Source: Hippasteria phrygiana
Taxonomy: Eukaryota; Echinodermata; Asteroidea; Valvatida; Goniasteridae
Direction: 5' to 3'
Length of the DNA: 64,000 nt
NCBI GenBank assembly: GCA_037893225.1
Contig: JAZGUH010000326.1
Coordinates: 1,178,001-1,242,000 of the forward strand
The position numbers were made by a program, and so were the translations under genes. The notes under the pieces were generated by a model that had not been told where the DNA came from, ran no database searches, and worked only from the letters and a program-made list of their open reading frames with translations. This document shows, one piece after another, positions 10,742 to 24,175 of this stretch; the stretch's first letter is position 1, and each line of letters opens with the position of its first letter.

Positions 10742-12824
10742 TTGTGGAGAAAATTCAAACCTCGCAATGTTTATTTTCTTTCCGGCCAACATCTGTGTAC
10801 ATGTTACCGTCTATTTATTGCTCCATGCATGTCAAATTCCCTGGGGTATGGACTTGCTTTACTCATTCATAATTGCATGAAATATAAACCAAATACAGTA
10901 ATTTTGACATGTATGGATAGCTTAGATCTGGCGCTACATGTTGCAATTATCGGCGGCTTCTTAGAGTTAACACTTGTGGAGAAAATTCAAACCTCGCAAT
11001 GTTTATTTTCTTTCCGGCCAACATCTGTGTACATATTACCGTCTATTTATTGCTCCATGCATGTCAAATTCCCTGGGGTATGGACTTGCTTTATTCATTC
11101 ATAATTGCATGAAATATCAACCAAATGCAGTAATTTTGACATGTATGGATAGCTTAGATCTGGCGCTACATGTTGTAATTATCGGCGGCTTCTTAGAGTT
11201 AACACTTGTGGAGAAAATTCAAACCTCGCAATGTTTATTTTCTTTCCAGCCAACATCTGTGTACATATTACCGTCTATTTATTGCTCCATGCATGTCAAA
11301 TTCCCTAGGGTATGGACTTGCTTTATTCATTCATAATTGCATGAAATATCAACCAAATGCAGTAATTTTGACATGTATGGATAGCTTAGATCTGGCGCTA
11401 CATGTTGCAATCATCGGCGGCTTCTTAGAGTTAAAACTTGTGGAGAAAATTCAAACCTCGCAATGTTTATTTTCTTTCCGGCCAACATCTGTGTACATGT
11501 TACCGTCTATTTATTGCTCCATGCATGTCAAATTCCCTAGGGTATGACTTGCTTTACTCATTCATAATTGCATGAAATATAAACCAAATACAGTAATTTT
11601 GACATGTATGGATAGCTTAGATCTGGCGCTACATGTTGCAATTATCGGCGGCTTATTAGAGTTAAAACTTGTGGAGAAAATTCAAACCTCGCAATGTTTA
11701 TTTTCTTTCCGGCCAACATCTGTGTACCTGTTACCGTCTATTTATTGCTCCATGCATGTCAAATTCCCTGGGGTATGGACTTGCTTTATTCATTCATAAT
11801 TGCATGAAATATCAACCAAATGCAGTAATTTTGACATGTATGGATAGCTTAGATCTGGCGCTACATGTTGCAATCATCGGCGGCTTCTTAGAGTTAAAAC
11901 TTGTGGAGAAATTCAAACCTCGCAATGTTTATTTTCTTTCCGGCCAACATCTGTGTACCTGTTACCGTCTATTTATTGCTCCATGCATGTCAAATTCCCT
12001 GGGGTATGGACTTGCTTTACTCATTCATAATTGCATGAAATATAAACCAAATTCAGTAATTTTGACATGTATGGATAGCTTAGATCTGGCGCTACATGTT
12101 GCAATTATCGGCGGCTTCTTAGAGTTAACACTTGTGGAGAAAATTCAAACCTCGCAATGTTTATTTTCTTTCCGGCCAACATCTGTGTACATATTACCGT
12201 CTATTTATTGCTCCATGCATGTCAAATTTCCTAGGGTATGGACTTGCTTTATTCATTCATAATTGCATGAAATATCAACCAAATGCAGTCATTTTGACAT
12301 GTATGGATAGCTTAGATCTGGCGCTACATGTTGCAATCATCGGCGGCTTCTTAAAGTTAAAACTTGTGGAGAAAATTCAAACCTCGCAATGTTTATTTTC
12401 TTTCCGGCCAACATCTGTACATGTTACCGTCTATTTATTGCTCCATGCATGTCAAATTCCCTAGGGTATGACTTGCTTTACTCATTCATAATTGCATGAA
12501 ATATAAACCAAATACAGTAATTTTGACATGTATGGATAGCTTAGATCTGGCGCTACATGTTGCAATTATCGGCGGCTTCTTAGAGTTAAAACTTGTGGAG
12601 AAAATTCAAACCTCGCAATGTTTATTTTCTTTCCGGCCAACATCTGTGTACCTGTTACCGTCTATTTATTGCTCCATGCATGTCAAATTCCCTGGGGTAT
12701 GGACTTGCTTTACTCATTCATAATTGCATGAAATATAAACCAAATGCAGTAATTTTGACATGTATGGATAGCTTAGATCTGGCGCTACATGTTGCAATCA
12801 TCGGCGGCTTCTTAGAGTTAAAAC
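10742..12824. repeat. 9-mer higher-order repeat B, copy 2 (2083 bp)
   Basis: Nine monomers start at 10742, 10974, 11206, 11438, 11669, 11901, 12132, 12364 and 12593. Every rare variant of copy 1 recurs 2083 bp downstream. I found two differences: A at 9876 against C at 11959, and T at 10346 against G at 12429. The pair is thus a recent tandem duplication of nine monomers. Confidence 0.93.
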
Positions 12825-15800
12825 TTGTGGAGAAAATTCAAACCTCGCAATGTTTATTTTCTTTCCGGCCAACATCTGTGTACATGTTACCGTCTATTTA
12901 TTGCTCCATGCATGTCAAATTCCCTGGGGTATGGACTTGCTTTACTCATTCATAATTGCATGAAATATAAACCAAATACAGTAATTTTGACATGTATGGA
13001 TAGCTTAGATCTGGCGCTACATGTTGCAATTATCGGCGGCTTCTTAGAGTTAACACTTGTGGAGAAAATTCAAACCTCGCAATGTTTATTTTCTTTCCGG
13101 CCAACATCTGTGTACATATTACCGTCTATTTATTGCTCCATGCATGTCAAATTCCCTGGGGTATGGACTTGGTTTATTCATTCATAATTGCATGAAATAT
13201 CAACCAAATGCAGTAATTTTGACATGTATGGATAGCTTAGATCTGGCGCTACATGTTGTAATTATCGGCGGCTTCTTAGAGTTAACACTTGTGGAGAAAA
13301 TTCAAACCTCGCAATGTTTATTTTCTTTCCGGCCAACATCTGTGTACATATTACCGTCTATTTATTGCTCCATGCATGTCAAATTCCCTAGGGTATGGAC
13401 TTGCTTTATTCATTCATAATTGCATGAAATATCAACCAAATGCAGTAATTTTGACATGTATGGATAGCTTAGATCTGGCGCTACATGTTGCAATCATCGG
13501 CGGCTTCTTAGAGTTAAAACTTGTGGAGAAAATTCAAACCTCGCAATGTTTATTTTCTTTCCGGCCAACATCTGTGTACATGTTACCGTCTATTTATTGC
13601 TCCATGCATGTCAAATTCCCTAGGGTATGACTTGCTTTACTCATTCATAATTGCATGAAATATAAACCAAATACAGTAATTTTGACATGTATGGATAGCT
13701 TAGATCTGGCGCTACATGTTGCAATTATCGGCGGCTTATTAGAGTTAAAACTTGTGGAGAAAATTCAAACCTCGCAATGTTTATTTTCTTTCCGGCCAAC
13801 ATCTGTGTACCTGTTACCGTCTATTTATTGCTCCATGCATGTCAAATTCCCTGGGGTATGGACTTGCTTTATTCATTCATAATTGCATGAAATATAAACC
13901 AAATGCAGTAATTTTGACATGTATGGATAGCTTAGATCTGGCGCTACATGTTGCAATCATCGGCGGCTTCTTAGAGTTAAAACTTGTGGAGAAAATTCAA
14001 ACCTCGCAATGTTTATTTTCTTTCCGGCCACCATCTGTGTACCTGTTACCGTCTATTTATTGCTCCATGCATGTCAAATTCCCTGGGGTATGGACTTGCT
14101 TTACTCATTCATAATTGCATGAAATATAAACCAAATTCAGTAATTTTGACATGTATGGATAGCTTAGATCTGGCGCTACATGTTGCAATTATCGGCGGCT
14201 TATTAGAGTTAAAACTTGTGGAGAAAATTCAAACCTCGCAATGTTTATTTTCTTTCCGGCCAACATCTGTGTACCTGTTACCGTCTATTTATTGCTCCAT
14301 GCATGTCAAATTCCCTGGGGTATGGACTTGCTTTATTCATTCATAATTGCATGAAATATCAACCAAATGCAGTAATTTTGACATGTATGGATAGCTTAGA
14401 TCTGGCGCTACATGTTGCAATCATCGGCGGCTTCTTAGAGTTAAAACTTGTGGAGAAAATTCAAACCTCGCAATGTTTATTTTCTTTCCGGCCAACATCT
14501 GTGTACCTGTTACCGTCTATTTATTGCTCCATGCATGTCAAATTCCCTGGGGTATGGACTTGCTTTACTCATTCATAATTGCATGAAATATAAACCAAAT
14601 TCAGTAATGTTGACATGTATGGATAGCTTAGATCTGGCGCTACATGTTGCAATTATCGGCGGCTTCTTAGAGTTAACACTTGTGGAGAAAATTCAAACCT
14701 CGCAATGTTTATTTTCTTTCCGGCCAACATCTGTGTACATATTACCGTCTATTTATTGCTCCATGCATGTCAAATTCCCTGGGGTATGGACTTGCTTTAC
14801 TCATTCATAATTGCATGAAATATAAACCAAATGCAGTAATTTTGACATGTATGGATAGCTTAGATCTGGCGCTACATGTTGCAATCATCGGCGGCTTCTT
14901 AGAGTTAAAACTTGTGGAGAAAATTCAAACCTCGCAATGTTTATTTTCTTTCCGGCCAACATCTGTGTACATGTTACCGTCTATTTATTGCTCCATGCAT
15001 GTCAAATTCCCTGGGGTATGGACTTGCTTTACTCATTCATAATTGCATGAAATATAAACCAAATACAGTAATTTTGACATGTATGGATAGCTTAGATCTG
15101 GCGCTACATGTTGCAATTATCGGCGGCTTCTTAGAGTTAACACTTGTGGAGAAAATTCAAACCTCGCAATGTTTATTTTCTTTCCGGCCAACATCTGTGT
15201 ACATATTACCGTCTATTTATTGCTCCATGCATGTCAAATTCCCTGGGGTATGGACTTGCTTTATTCATTCATAATTGCATGAAATATCAACCAAATGCAG
15301 TAATTTTGACATGTATGGATAGCTTAGATCTGGCGCTACATGTTGTAATTATCGGCGGCTTCTTAGAGTTAACACTTGTGGAGAAAATTCAAACCTCGCA
15401 ATGTTTATTTTCTTTCCGGCCAACATCTGTGTACATATTACCGTCTATTTATTGCTCCATGCATGTCAAATTCCCTAGGGTATGGACTTGCTTTATTCAT
15501 TCATAATTGCATGAAATATCAACCAAATGCAGTAATTTTGACATGTATGGATAGCTTAGATCTGGCGCTACATGTTGCAATCATCGGCGGCTTCTTAGAG
15601 TTAAAACTTGTGGAGAAAATTCAAACCTCGCAATGTTTATTTTCTTTCCGGCCAACATCTGTGTACCTGTTACCGTCTATTTATTGCTCCATGCATGTCA
15701 AATTCCCTGGGGTATGGACTTGCTTTACTCATTCATAATTGCATGAAATATAAACCAAATTCAGTAATTTTGACATGTATGGATAGCTTAGATCTGGCGC

Positions 15801-17691
15801 TACATGTTGCAATTATCGGCGGCTTATTAGAGTTAAAACTTGTGGAGAAAATTCAAACCTCGCAATGTTTATTTTCTTTCCGGCCAACATCTGTGTACAT
15901 ATTACCGTCTATTTATTGCTCCATGCATGTCAAATTTCCTAGGGTATGGACTTGCTTTATTCATTCATAATTGCATGAAATATCAACCAAATGCAGTCAT
16001 TTTGACATGTATGGATAGCTTAGATCTGGCGCTACATGTTGCAATCATCGGCGGCTTCTTAAAGTTAAAACTTGTGGAGAAAATTCAAACCTCGCAATGT
16101 TTATTTTCTTTCCGGCCAACATCTGCACATGTTACCGTCTATTTATTGCTCCATGCATGTCAAATTCCCTAGGGTATGACTTGCTTTACTCATTCATAAT
16201 TGCATGAAATATAAACCAAATACAGTAATTTTGACATGTATGGATAGCTTAGATCTGGCGCTACATGTTGCAATCATCGGCGGCTTCTTAGAGTTAAAAC
16301 TTGTGGAGAAAATTCAAACCTCGCAATGTTTATTTTCTTTCCGGCCAACATCTGTGTACATGTTACCGTCTATTTATTGCTCCATGCATGTCAAATTCCC
16401 TGGGGTATGGACTTGCTTTACTCATTCATAATTGCATGAAATATAAACCAAATACAGTAATTTTGACATGTATGGATAGCTTAGATCTGGCGCTACATGT
16501 TGCAATTATCGGCGGCTTCTTAGAGTTAACACTTGTGGAGAAAATTCAAACCTCGCAATGTTTATTTTCTTTCCGGCCAACATCTGTGTACATATTACCG
16601 TCTATTTATTGCTCCATGCATGTCAAATTCCCTGGGGTATGGACTTGCTTTATTCATTCATAATTGCATGAAATATCAACCAAATGCAGTAATTTTGACA
16701 TGTATGGATAGCTTAGATCTGGCGCTACATGTTGTAATTATCGGCGGCTTCTTAGAGTTAACACTTGTGGAGAAAATTCAAACCTCGCAATGTTTATTTT
16801 CTTTCCGGCCAACATCTGTGTACATATTACCGTCTATTTATTGCTCCATGCATGTCAAATTCCCTAGGGTATGGACTTGCTTTATTCATTCATAATTGCA
16901 TGAAATATCAACCAAATGCAGTAATTTTGACATGTATGGATAGCTTAGATCTGGCGCTACATGTTGCAATCATCGGCGGCTTCTTAGAGTTAAAACTTGT
17001 GGAGAAAATTCAAACCTCGCAATGTTTATTTTCTTTCCGGCCAACATCTGCGTACATGTTACCGTCTATTTATTGCTCCATGCATGTCAAATTCCCTAGG
17101 GTATGACTTGCTTTACTCATTCATAATTGCATGAAATATAAACCAAATACAGTAATTTTGACATGTATGGATAGCTTAGATCTGGCGCTACATGTTGCAA
17201 TTATCGGCGGCTTATTAGAGTTAAAACTTGTGGAGAAAATTCAAACCTCGCAATGTTTATTTTCTTTCCGGCCAACATCTGTGTACCTGTTACCGTCTAT
17301 TTATTGCTCCATGCATGTCAAATTCCCTGGGGTATGGACTTGCTTTATTCATTCATAATTGCATGAAATATCAACCAAATGCAGTAATTTTGACATGTAT
17401 GGATAGCTTAGATCTGGCGCTACATGTTGCAATCATCGGCGGCTTCTTAGAGTTAAAACTTGTTGAGAAAATTCAAACCTCGCAATGTTTATTTTCTTTC
17501 CGGCCAACATCTGTGTACCTGTTACCGTCTATTTATTGCTCCATGCATGTCAAATTCCCTGGGGTATGGACTTGCTTTACTCATTCATAATTGCATGAAA
17601 TATAAACCAAATTCAGTAATTTTGACATGTATGGATAGCTTAGATCTGGCGCTACATGTTGCAATTATCGGCGGCTTCTTAGAGTTAACAC
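12825..17691. repeat. 21-monomer mosaic block with decaying repeat B pieces
   Basis: Twenty-one monomers run from 12825 to the one starting at 17460. A three-type run (ACATGTT unit ending in C230; ACATATT unit with GTAATT; ACATATT unit with CTAGGG) starts at 12825, 14912 and 16301, as it does at 8659 and 10742. One 229-bp unit lies at 16072, with a private GCACATG. Private changes include TTGGTTTATT near 13171, CCACCATCTG near 14031, AATGTTGAC near 14608 and TGCGTACATG near 17050. The last monomer begins TTGTTGAG, a variant shared with 22324 and 26956. Confidence 0.83.
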
Positions 17692-19543
17692 TTGTGGAGA
17701 AAATTCAAACCTCGCAATGTTTATTTTCTTTCCGGCCAACATCTGTGTACATATTACCGTCTATTTATTGCTCCATGCATGTCAAATTTCCTAGGGTATG
17801 GACTTGCTTTATTCATTCATAATTGCATGAAATATCAACCAAATGCAGTCATTTTGACATGTATGGATAGCTTAGATCTGGCGCTACATGTTGCAATCAT
17901 CGGCGGCTTCTTAAAGTTAAAACTTGTGGAGAAAATTCAAACCTCGCAATGTTTATTTTCTTTCCGGCCAACATCTGTACATGTTACCGTCTATTTATTG
18001 CTCCATGCATGTCAAATTCCCTAGGGTATGACTTGCTTTACTCATTCATAATTGCATGAAATATAAACCAAATACAGTCATTTTGACATGTATGGATAGC
18101 TTAGATCTGGCGCTACATGTTGCAATTATCGGCGGCTTCTTAGAGTTAAAACTTGTGGAGAAAATTCAAACCTCGCAATGTTTATTTTCTTTCCGGCCAA
18201 CATCTGTGTACCTGTTACCGTCTATTTATTGCTCCATGCATGTCAAATTCCCTGGGGTATGGACTTGCTTTACTCATTCATAATTGCATGAAATATCAAC
18301 CAAATGCAGTAATTTTGACATGTATGGATAGCTTAGATCTGGCGCTACATGTTGCAATTATCGGCGGCTTCTTAGAGTTAACACTTGTGGAGAAAATTCA
18401 AACCTCGCAATGTTTATTTTCTTTCCGGCCAACATCTGTGTACATATTACCGTCTATTTATTGCTCCATGCATGTCAAATTCCCTGGGGTATGGACTTGC
18501 TTTATTCATTCATAATTGCATGAAATATCAACCAAATGCAGTAATTTTGACATGTATGGATAGCTTAGATCTGGCGCTACATGTTGTAATTATCGGCGGC
18601 TTCTTAGAGTTAACACTTGTGGAGAAAATTCAAACCTCGCAATGTTTATTTTCTTTCCGGCCAACATCTGTGTACATATTACCGTCTATTTATTGCTCCA
18701 TGCATGTCAAATTCCCTAGGGTATGGACTTGCTTTATTCATTCATAATTGCATGAAATATCAACCAAATGCAGTAATTTTGACATGTATGGATAGCTTAG
18801 ATCTGGCGCTACATGTTGCAATCATCGGCGGCTTCTTAGAGTTAAAACTTGTGGAGAAAATTCAAACCTCGCAATGTTTATTTTCTTTCCGGCCAACATC
18901 TGTGTACCTGTTACCGTCTATTTATTGCTCCATGCATGTCAAATTCCCTAGGGTATGGACTTGCTTTATTCATTCATAATTGCATGAAATATAAACCAAA
19001 TGCAGTAATTTTGACATGTATGGATAGCTTAGATCTGGCGCTACATGTTGCAATCATCGGCGGCTTCTTAGAGTTAAAACTTGTGGAGAAAATTCAAACC
19101 TCGCAATGTTTATTTTCTTTCCGGCCAACATCTGTGTATATGTTACCGTCTATTTATTGCTCCATGCATGTCAAATTCCCTAGGGTATGACTTGCTTTAC
19201 TCATTCATAATTGCATGAAATATAAACCAAATACAGTAATTTTGACATGTATGGATAGCTTAGATCTGGCGCTACATGTTGCAATTATCGGCGGCTTATT
19301 AGAGTTAAAACTTGTGGAGAAAATTCAAACCTCGCAATGTTTATTTTCTTTCCGGCCAACATCTGTGTACCTGTTACCGTCTATTTATTGCTCCATGCAT
19401 GTCAAATTCCCTGGGGTATGGACTTGCTTTACTCAATCATAATTGCATGAAATATAAACCAAATGCAGTAATTTTGACATGTATGGATAGCTTAGATCTG
19501 GCGTTACATGTTGCAATCATTGGCGGCTTCTTAGAGTTAAAAC
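17692..19543. repeat. 8-mer higher-order repeat C, copy 1 (1852 bp)
   Basis: Monomers start at 17692, 17924, 18153, 18385, 18617, 18849, 19081 and 19312. Markers are TTTCCTAGGG with GTCATTTTG and TTAAAGTT in the opening units, a 229-bp second unit, a 231-bp seventh unit, and a last unit with ACTCAATC, GCGTTACATG and CATTGGCGG. Six at 232 plus 229 and 231 give 1852. This copy has a private TGTATATG near 19136. Confidence 0.92.
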
Positions 19544-21395
19544 TTGTGGAGAAAATTCAAACCTCGCAATGTTTATTTTCTTTCCGGCCAACATCTGTGT
19601 ACATGTTACCGTCTATTTATTGCTCCATGCATGTCAAATTTCCTAGGGTATGGACTTGCTTTATTCATTCATAATTGCATGAAATATCAACCAAATGCAG
19701 TCATTTTGACATGTATGGATAGCTTAGATCTGGCGCTACATGTTGCAATCATCGGCGGCTTCTTAAAGTTAAAACTTGTGGAGAAAATTCAAACCTCGCA
19801 ATGTTTATTTTCTTTCCGGCCAACATCTGTACATGTTACCGTCTATTTATTGCTCCATGCATGTCAAATTCCCTAGGGTATGACTTGCTTTACTCATTCA
19901 TAATTGCATGAAATATAAACCAAATACAGTCATTTTGACATGTATGGATAGCTTAGATCTGGCGCTACATGTTGCAATTATCGGCGGCTTCTTAGAGTTA
20001 AAACTTGTGGAGAAAATTCAAACCTCGCAATGTTTATTTTCTTTCCGGCCAACATCTGTGTACCTGTTACCGTCTATTTATTGCTCCATGCATGTCAAAT
20101 TCCCTGGGGTATGGACTTGCTTTACTCATTCATAATTGCATGAAATATCAACCAAATGCAGTAATTTTGACATGTATGGATAGCTTAGATCTGGCGCTAC
20201 ATGTTGCAATTATCGGCGGCTTCTTAGAGTTAACACTTGTGGAGAAAATTCAAACCTCGCAATGTTTATTTTCTTTCCGGCCAACATCTGTGTACATATT
20301 ACCGTCTATTTATTGCTCCATGCATGTCAAATTCCCTGGGGTATGGACTTGCTTTATTCATTCATAATTGCATGAAATATCAACCAAATGCAGTAATTTT
20401 GACATGTATGGATAGCTTAGATCTGGCGCTACATGTTGTAATTATCGGCGGCTTCTTAGAGTTAACACTTGTGGAGAAAATTCAAACCTCGCAATGTTTA
20501 TTTTCTTTCCGGCCAACATCTGTGTACATATTACCGTCTATTTATTGCTCCATGCATGTCAAATTCCCTAGGGTATGGACTTGCTTTATTCATTCATAAT
20601 TGCATGAAATATCAACCAAATGCAGTAATTTTGACATGTATGGATAGCTTAGATCTGGCGCTACATGTTGCAATCATCGGCGGCTTCTTAGAGTTAAAAC
20701 TTGTGGAGAAAATTCAAACCTCGCAATGTTTATTTTCTTTCCGGCCAACATCTGTGTACCTGTTACCGTCTATTTATTGCTCCATGCATGTCAAATTCCC
20801 TAGGGTATGGACTTGCTTTATTCATTCATAATTGCATGAAATATAAACCAAATGCAGTAATTTTGACATGTATGGATAGCTTAGATCTGGCGCTACATGT
20901 TGCAATCATCGGCGGCTTCTTAGAGTTAAAACTTGTGGAGAAAATTCAAACCTCGCAATGTTTATTTTCTTTCCGGCCAACATCTGTGTACATGTTACCG
21001 TCTATTTATTGCTCCATGCATGTCAAATTCCCTAGGGTATGACTTGCTTTACTCATTCATAATTGCATGAAATATAAACCAAATACAGTAATTTTGACAT
21101 GTATGGATAGCTTAGATCTGGCGCTACATGTTGCAATTATCGGCGGCTTATTAGAGTTAAAACTTGTGGAGAAAATTCAAACCTCGCAATGTTTATTTTC
21201 TTTCCGGCCAACATCTGTGTACCTGTTACCGTCTATTTATTGCTCCATGCATGTCAAATTCCCTGGGGTATGGACTTGCTTTACTCAATCATAATTGCAT
21301 GAAATATAAACCAAATGCAGTAATTTTGACATGTATGGATAGCTTAGATCTGGCGTTACATGTTGCAATCATTGGCGGCTTCTTAGAGTTAAAAC
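19544..21395. repeat. 8-mer higher-order repeat C, copy 2 (1852 bp)
   Basis: Monomers start at 19544, 19776, 20005, 20237, 20469, 20701, 20933 and 21164. The markers of copy 1 recur 1852 bp downstream, including ACTCAATC and the GCGTTACATG / CATTGGCGG pair. The first monomer differs, having ACATGTT where copy 1 has ACATATT. This fits a duplication breakpoint within that monomer. Confidence 0.92.
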
Positions 21396-24175
21396 TTGTG
21401 GAGAAAATTCAAACCTCGCAATGTTTATTTTCTTTCCGGCCAACATCTGTGTACATGTTACCGTCTATTTATTGCTCCATGCATGTCAAATTCCCTGGGG
21501 TATGGACTTGCTTTACTCATTCATAATTGCATGAAATATAAACCAAATACAGTAATTTTGACATGTATGGATAGCTTAGATCTGGCGCTACATGTTGCAA
21601 TTATCGGCGGCTTCTTAGAGTTAACACTTGTGGAGAAAATTCAAACCTCGCAATGTTTATTTTCTTTCCGGCCAACATCTGTGTACATATTACCGTCTAT
21701 TTATTGCTCCATGCATGTCAAATTCCCTGGGGTATGGACTTGCTTTATTCATTCATAATTGCATGAAATATCAACCAAATGCAGTAATTTTGACATGTAT
21801 GGATAGCTTAGATCTGGCGCTACATGTTGCAATCATCGGCGGCTTCTTAGAGTTAAAACTTGTGGAGAAAATTCAAACCTCGCAATGTTTATTTTCTTTC
21901 CGGCCAACATCTGTGTACCTGTTACCGTCTATTTATTGCTCCATGCATGTCAAATTCCCTGGGGTATGGACTTGCTTTACTCATTCATAATTGCATGAAA
22001 TATAAACCAAATTCAGTAATTTTGACATGTATGGATAGCTTAGATCTGGCGCTACATGTTGCAATTATCGGCGGCTTCTTAGAGTTAACACTTGTGGAGA
22101 AAATTCAAACCTCGCAATGTTTATTTTCTTTCCGGCCAACATCTGTGTACCTGTTACCGTCTATTTATTGCTCCATGCATGTCAAATTCCCTGGGGTATG
22201 GACTTGCTTTATTCATTCATAATTGCATGAAATATCAACCAAATGCAGTAATTTTGACATGTATGGATAGCTTAGATCTGGCGCTACATGTTGCAATCAT
22301 CGGCGGCTTCTTAGAGTTAAAACTTGTTGAGAAAATTCAAACCTCGCAATGTTTATTTTCTTTCCGGCCAACATCTGTGTACCTGTTACCGTCTATTTAT
22401 TGCTCCATGCATGTCAAATTCCCCGGGGTATGGACTTGCTTTACTCATTCATAATTGCATGAAATATAAACCAAATTCAGTAATTTTGACATGTATGGAT
22501 AGCTTAGATCTGGCGCTACATGTTGCAATTATCGGCGGCTTCTTAGAGTTAACACTTGTGGAGAAAATTCAAACCTCGCAATGTTTATTTTCTTTCCGGC
22601 CAACATCTGTGTACATATTACCGTCTATTTATTGCTCCATGCATGTCAAATTTCCTAGGGTATGGACTTGCTTTATTCATTCATAATTGCATGAAATATC
22701 AACCAAATGCAGTCATTTTGACATGTATGGATAGCTTAGATCTGGCGCTACATGTTGCAATCATCGGCGGCTTCTTAAAGTTAAAACTTGTGGAGAAAAT
22801 TCAAACCTCGCAATGTTTATTTTCTTTCCGGCCAACATCTGTACATGTTACCGTCTATTTATTGCTCCATGCATGTCAAATTCCCTAGGGTATGACTTGC
22901 TTTACTCATTCATAATTGCATGAAATATAAACCAAATACAGTCATTTTGACATGTATGGATAGCTTAGATCTGGCGCTACATGTTGCAATTATCGGCGGC
23001 TTCTTAGAGTTAAAACTTGTGGAGAAAATTCAAACCTCGCAATGTTTATTTTCTTTCCGGCCAACATCTGTGTACATATTACCGTCTATTTATTGCTCCA
23101 TGCATGTCAAATTCCCTAGGGTATGGACTTGCTTTATTCATTCATAATTGCATGAAATATCAACCAAATGCAGTAATTTTGACATGTATGGATAGCTTAG
23201 ATCTGGCGCTACATGTTGCAATCATCGGCGGCTTCTTAGAGTTAAAACTTGTGGAGAAAATTCAAACCTCGCAATGTTTATTTTCTTTCCGGCCAACATC
23301 TGTGTACCTGTTACCGTCTATTTATTGCTCCATGCATGTCAAATTCCCTAGGGTATGGACTTGCTTTATTCATTCATAATTGCATGAAATATAAACCAAA
23401 TGCAGTAATTTTGACATGTATGGATAGCTTAGATCTGGCGCTACATGTTGCAATCATCGGCGGCTTCTTAGAGTTAAAACTTGTGGAGAAAATTCAAACC
23501 TCGCAATGTTTATTTTCTTTCCGGCCAACATCTGTGTACATGTTACCGTCTATTTATTGCTCCATGCATGTCAAATTCCCTAGGGTATGACTTGCTTTAC
23601 TCATTCATAATTGCATGAAATATAAACCAAATACAGTAATTTTGACATGTATGGATAGCTTAGATCTGGCGCTACATGTTGCAATTATCGGCGGCTTATT
23701 AGAGTTAAAACTTGTGGAGAAAATTCAAACCTCGCAATGTTTATTTTCTTTCCGGCCAACATCTGTGTACCTGTTACCGTCTATTTATTGCTCCATGCAT
23801 GTCAAATTCCCTGGGGTATGGACTTGCTTTACTCAATCATAATTGCATGAAATATAAACCAAATGCAGTAATTTTGACATGTATGGATAGCTTAGATCTG
23901 GCGTTACATGTTGCAATCATTGGCGGCTTCTTAGAGTTAAAACTTGTGGAGAAAATTCAAACCTCGCAATGTTTATTTTCTTTCCGGCCAACATCTGTGT
24001 ACATGTTACCGTCTATTTATTGCTCCATGCATGTCAAATTCCCTGGGGTATGGACTTGCTTTACTCATTCATAATTGCATGAAATATAAACCAAATTCAG
24101 TAATTTTGACATGTATGGATAGCTTAGATCTGGCGCTACATGTTGCAATTATCGGCGGCTTCTTAGAGTTAACAC
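21396..24175. repeat. 12-monomer block related to 26-27.6 kb
   Basis: Twelve monomers (2780 bp) run from 21396 to the one starting at 23944. From here to about 23.0 kb the order matches 26.0-27.65 kb at an offset of 4632 bp, including the TTGTTGAG start (22324 and 26956). A private change makes CCCCGGGG at 22421-22428, where the partner has CCCTGGGG. The unit at 22788 is the 229-bp type, and 23712 repeats the ACTCAATC / GCGTTACATG marker junction. Confidence 0.87.
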
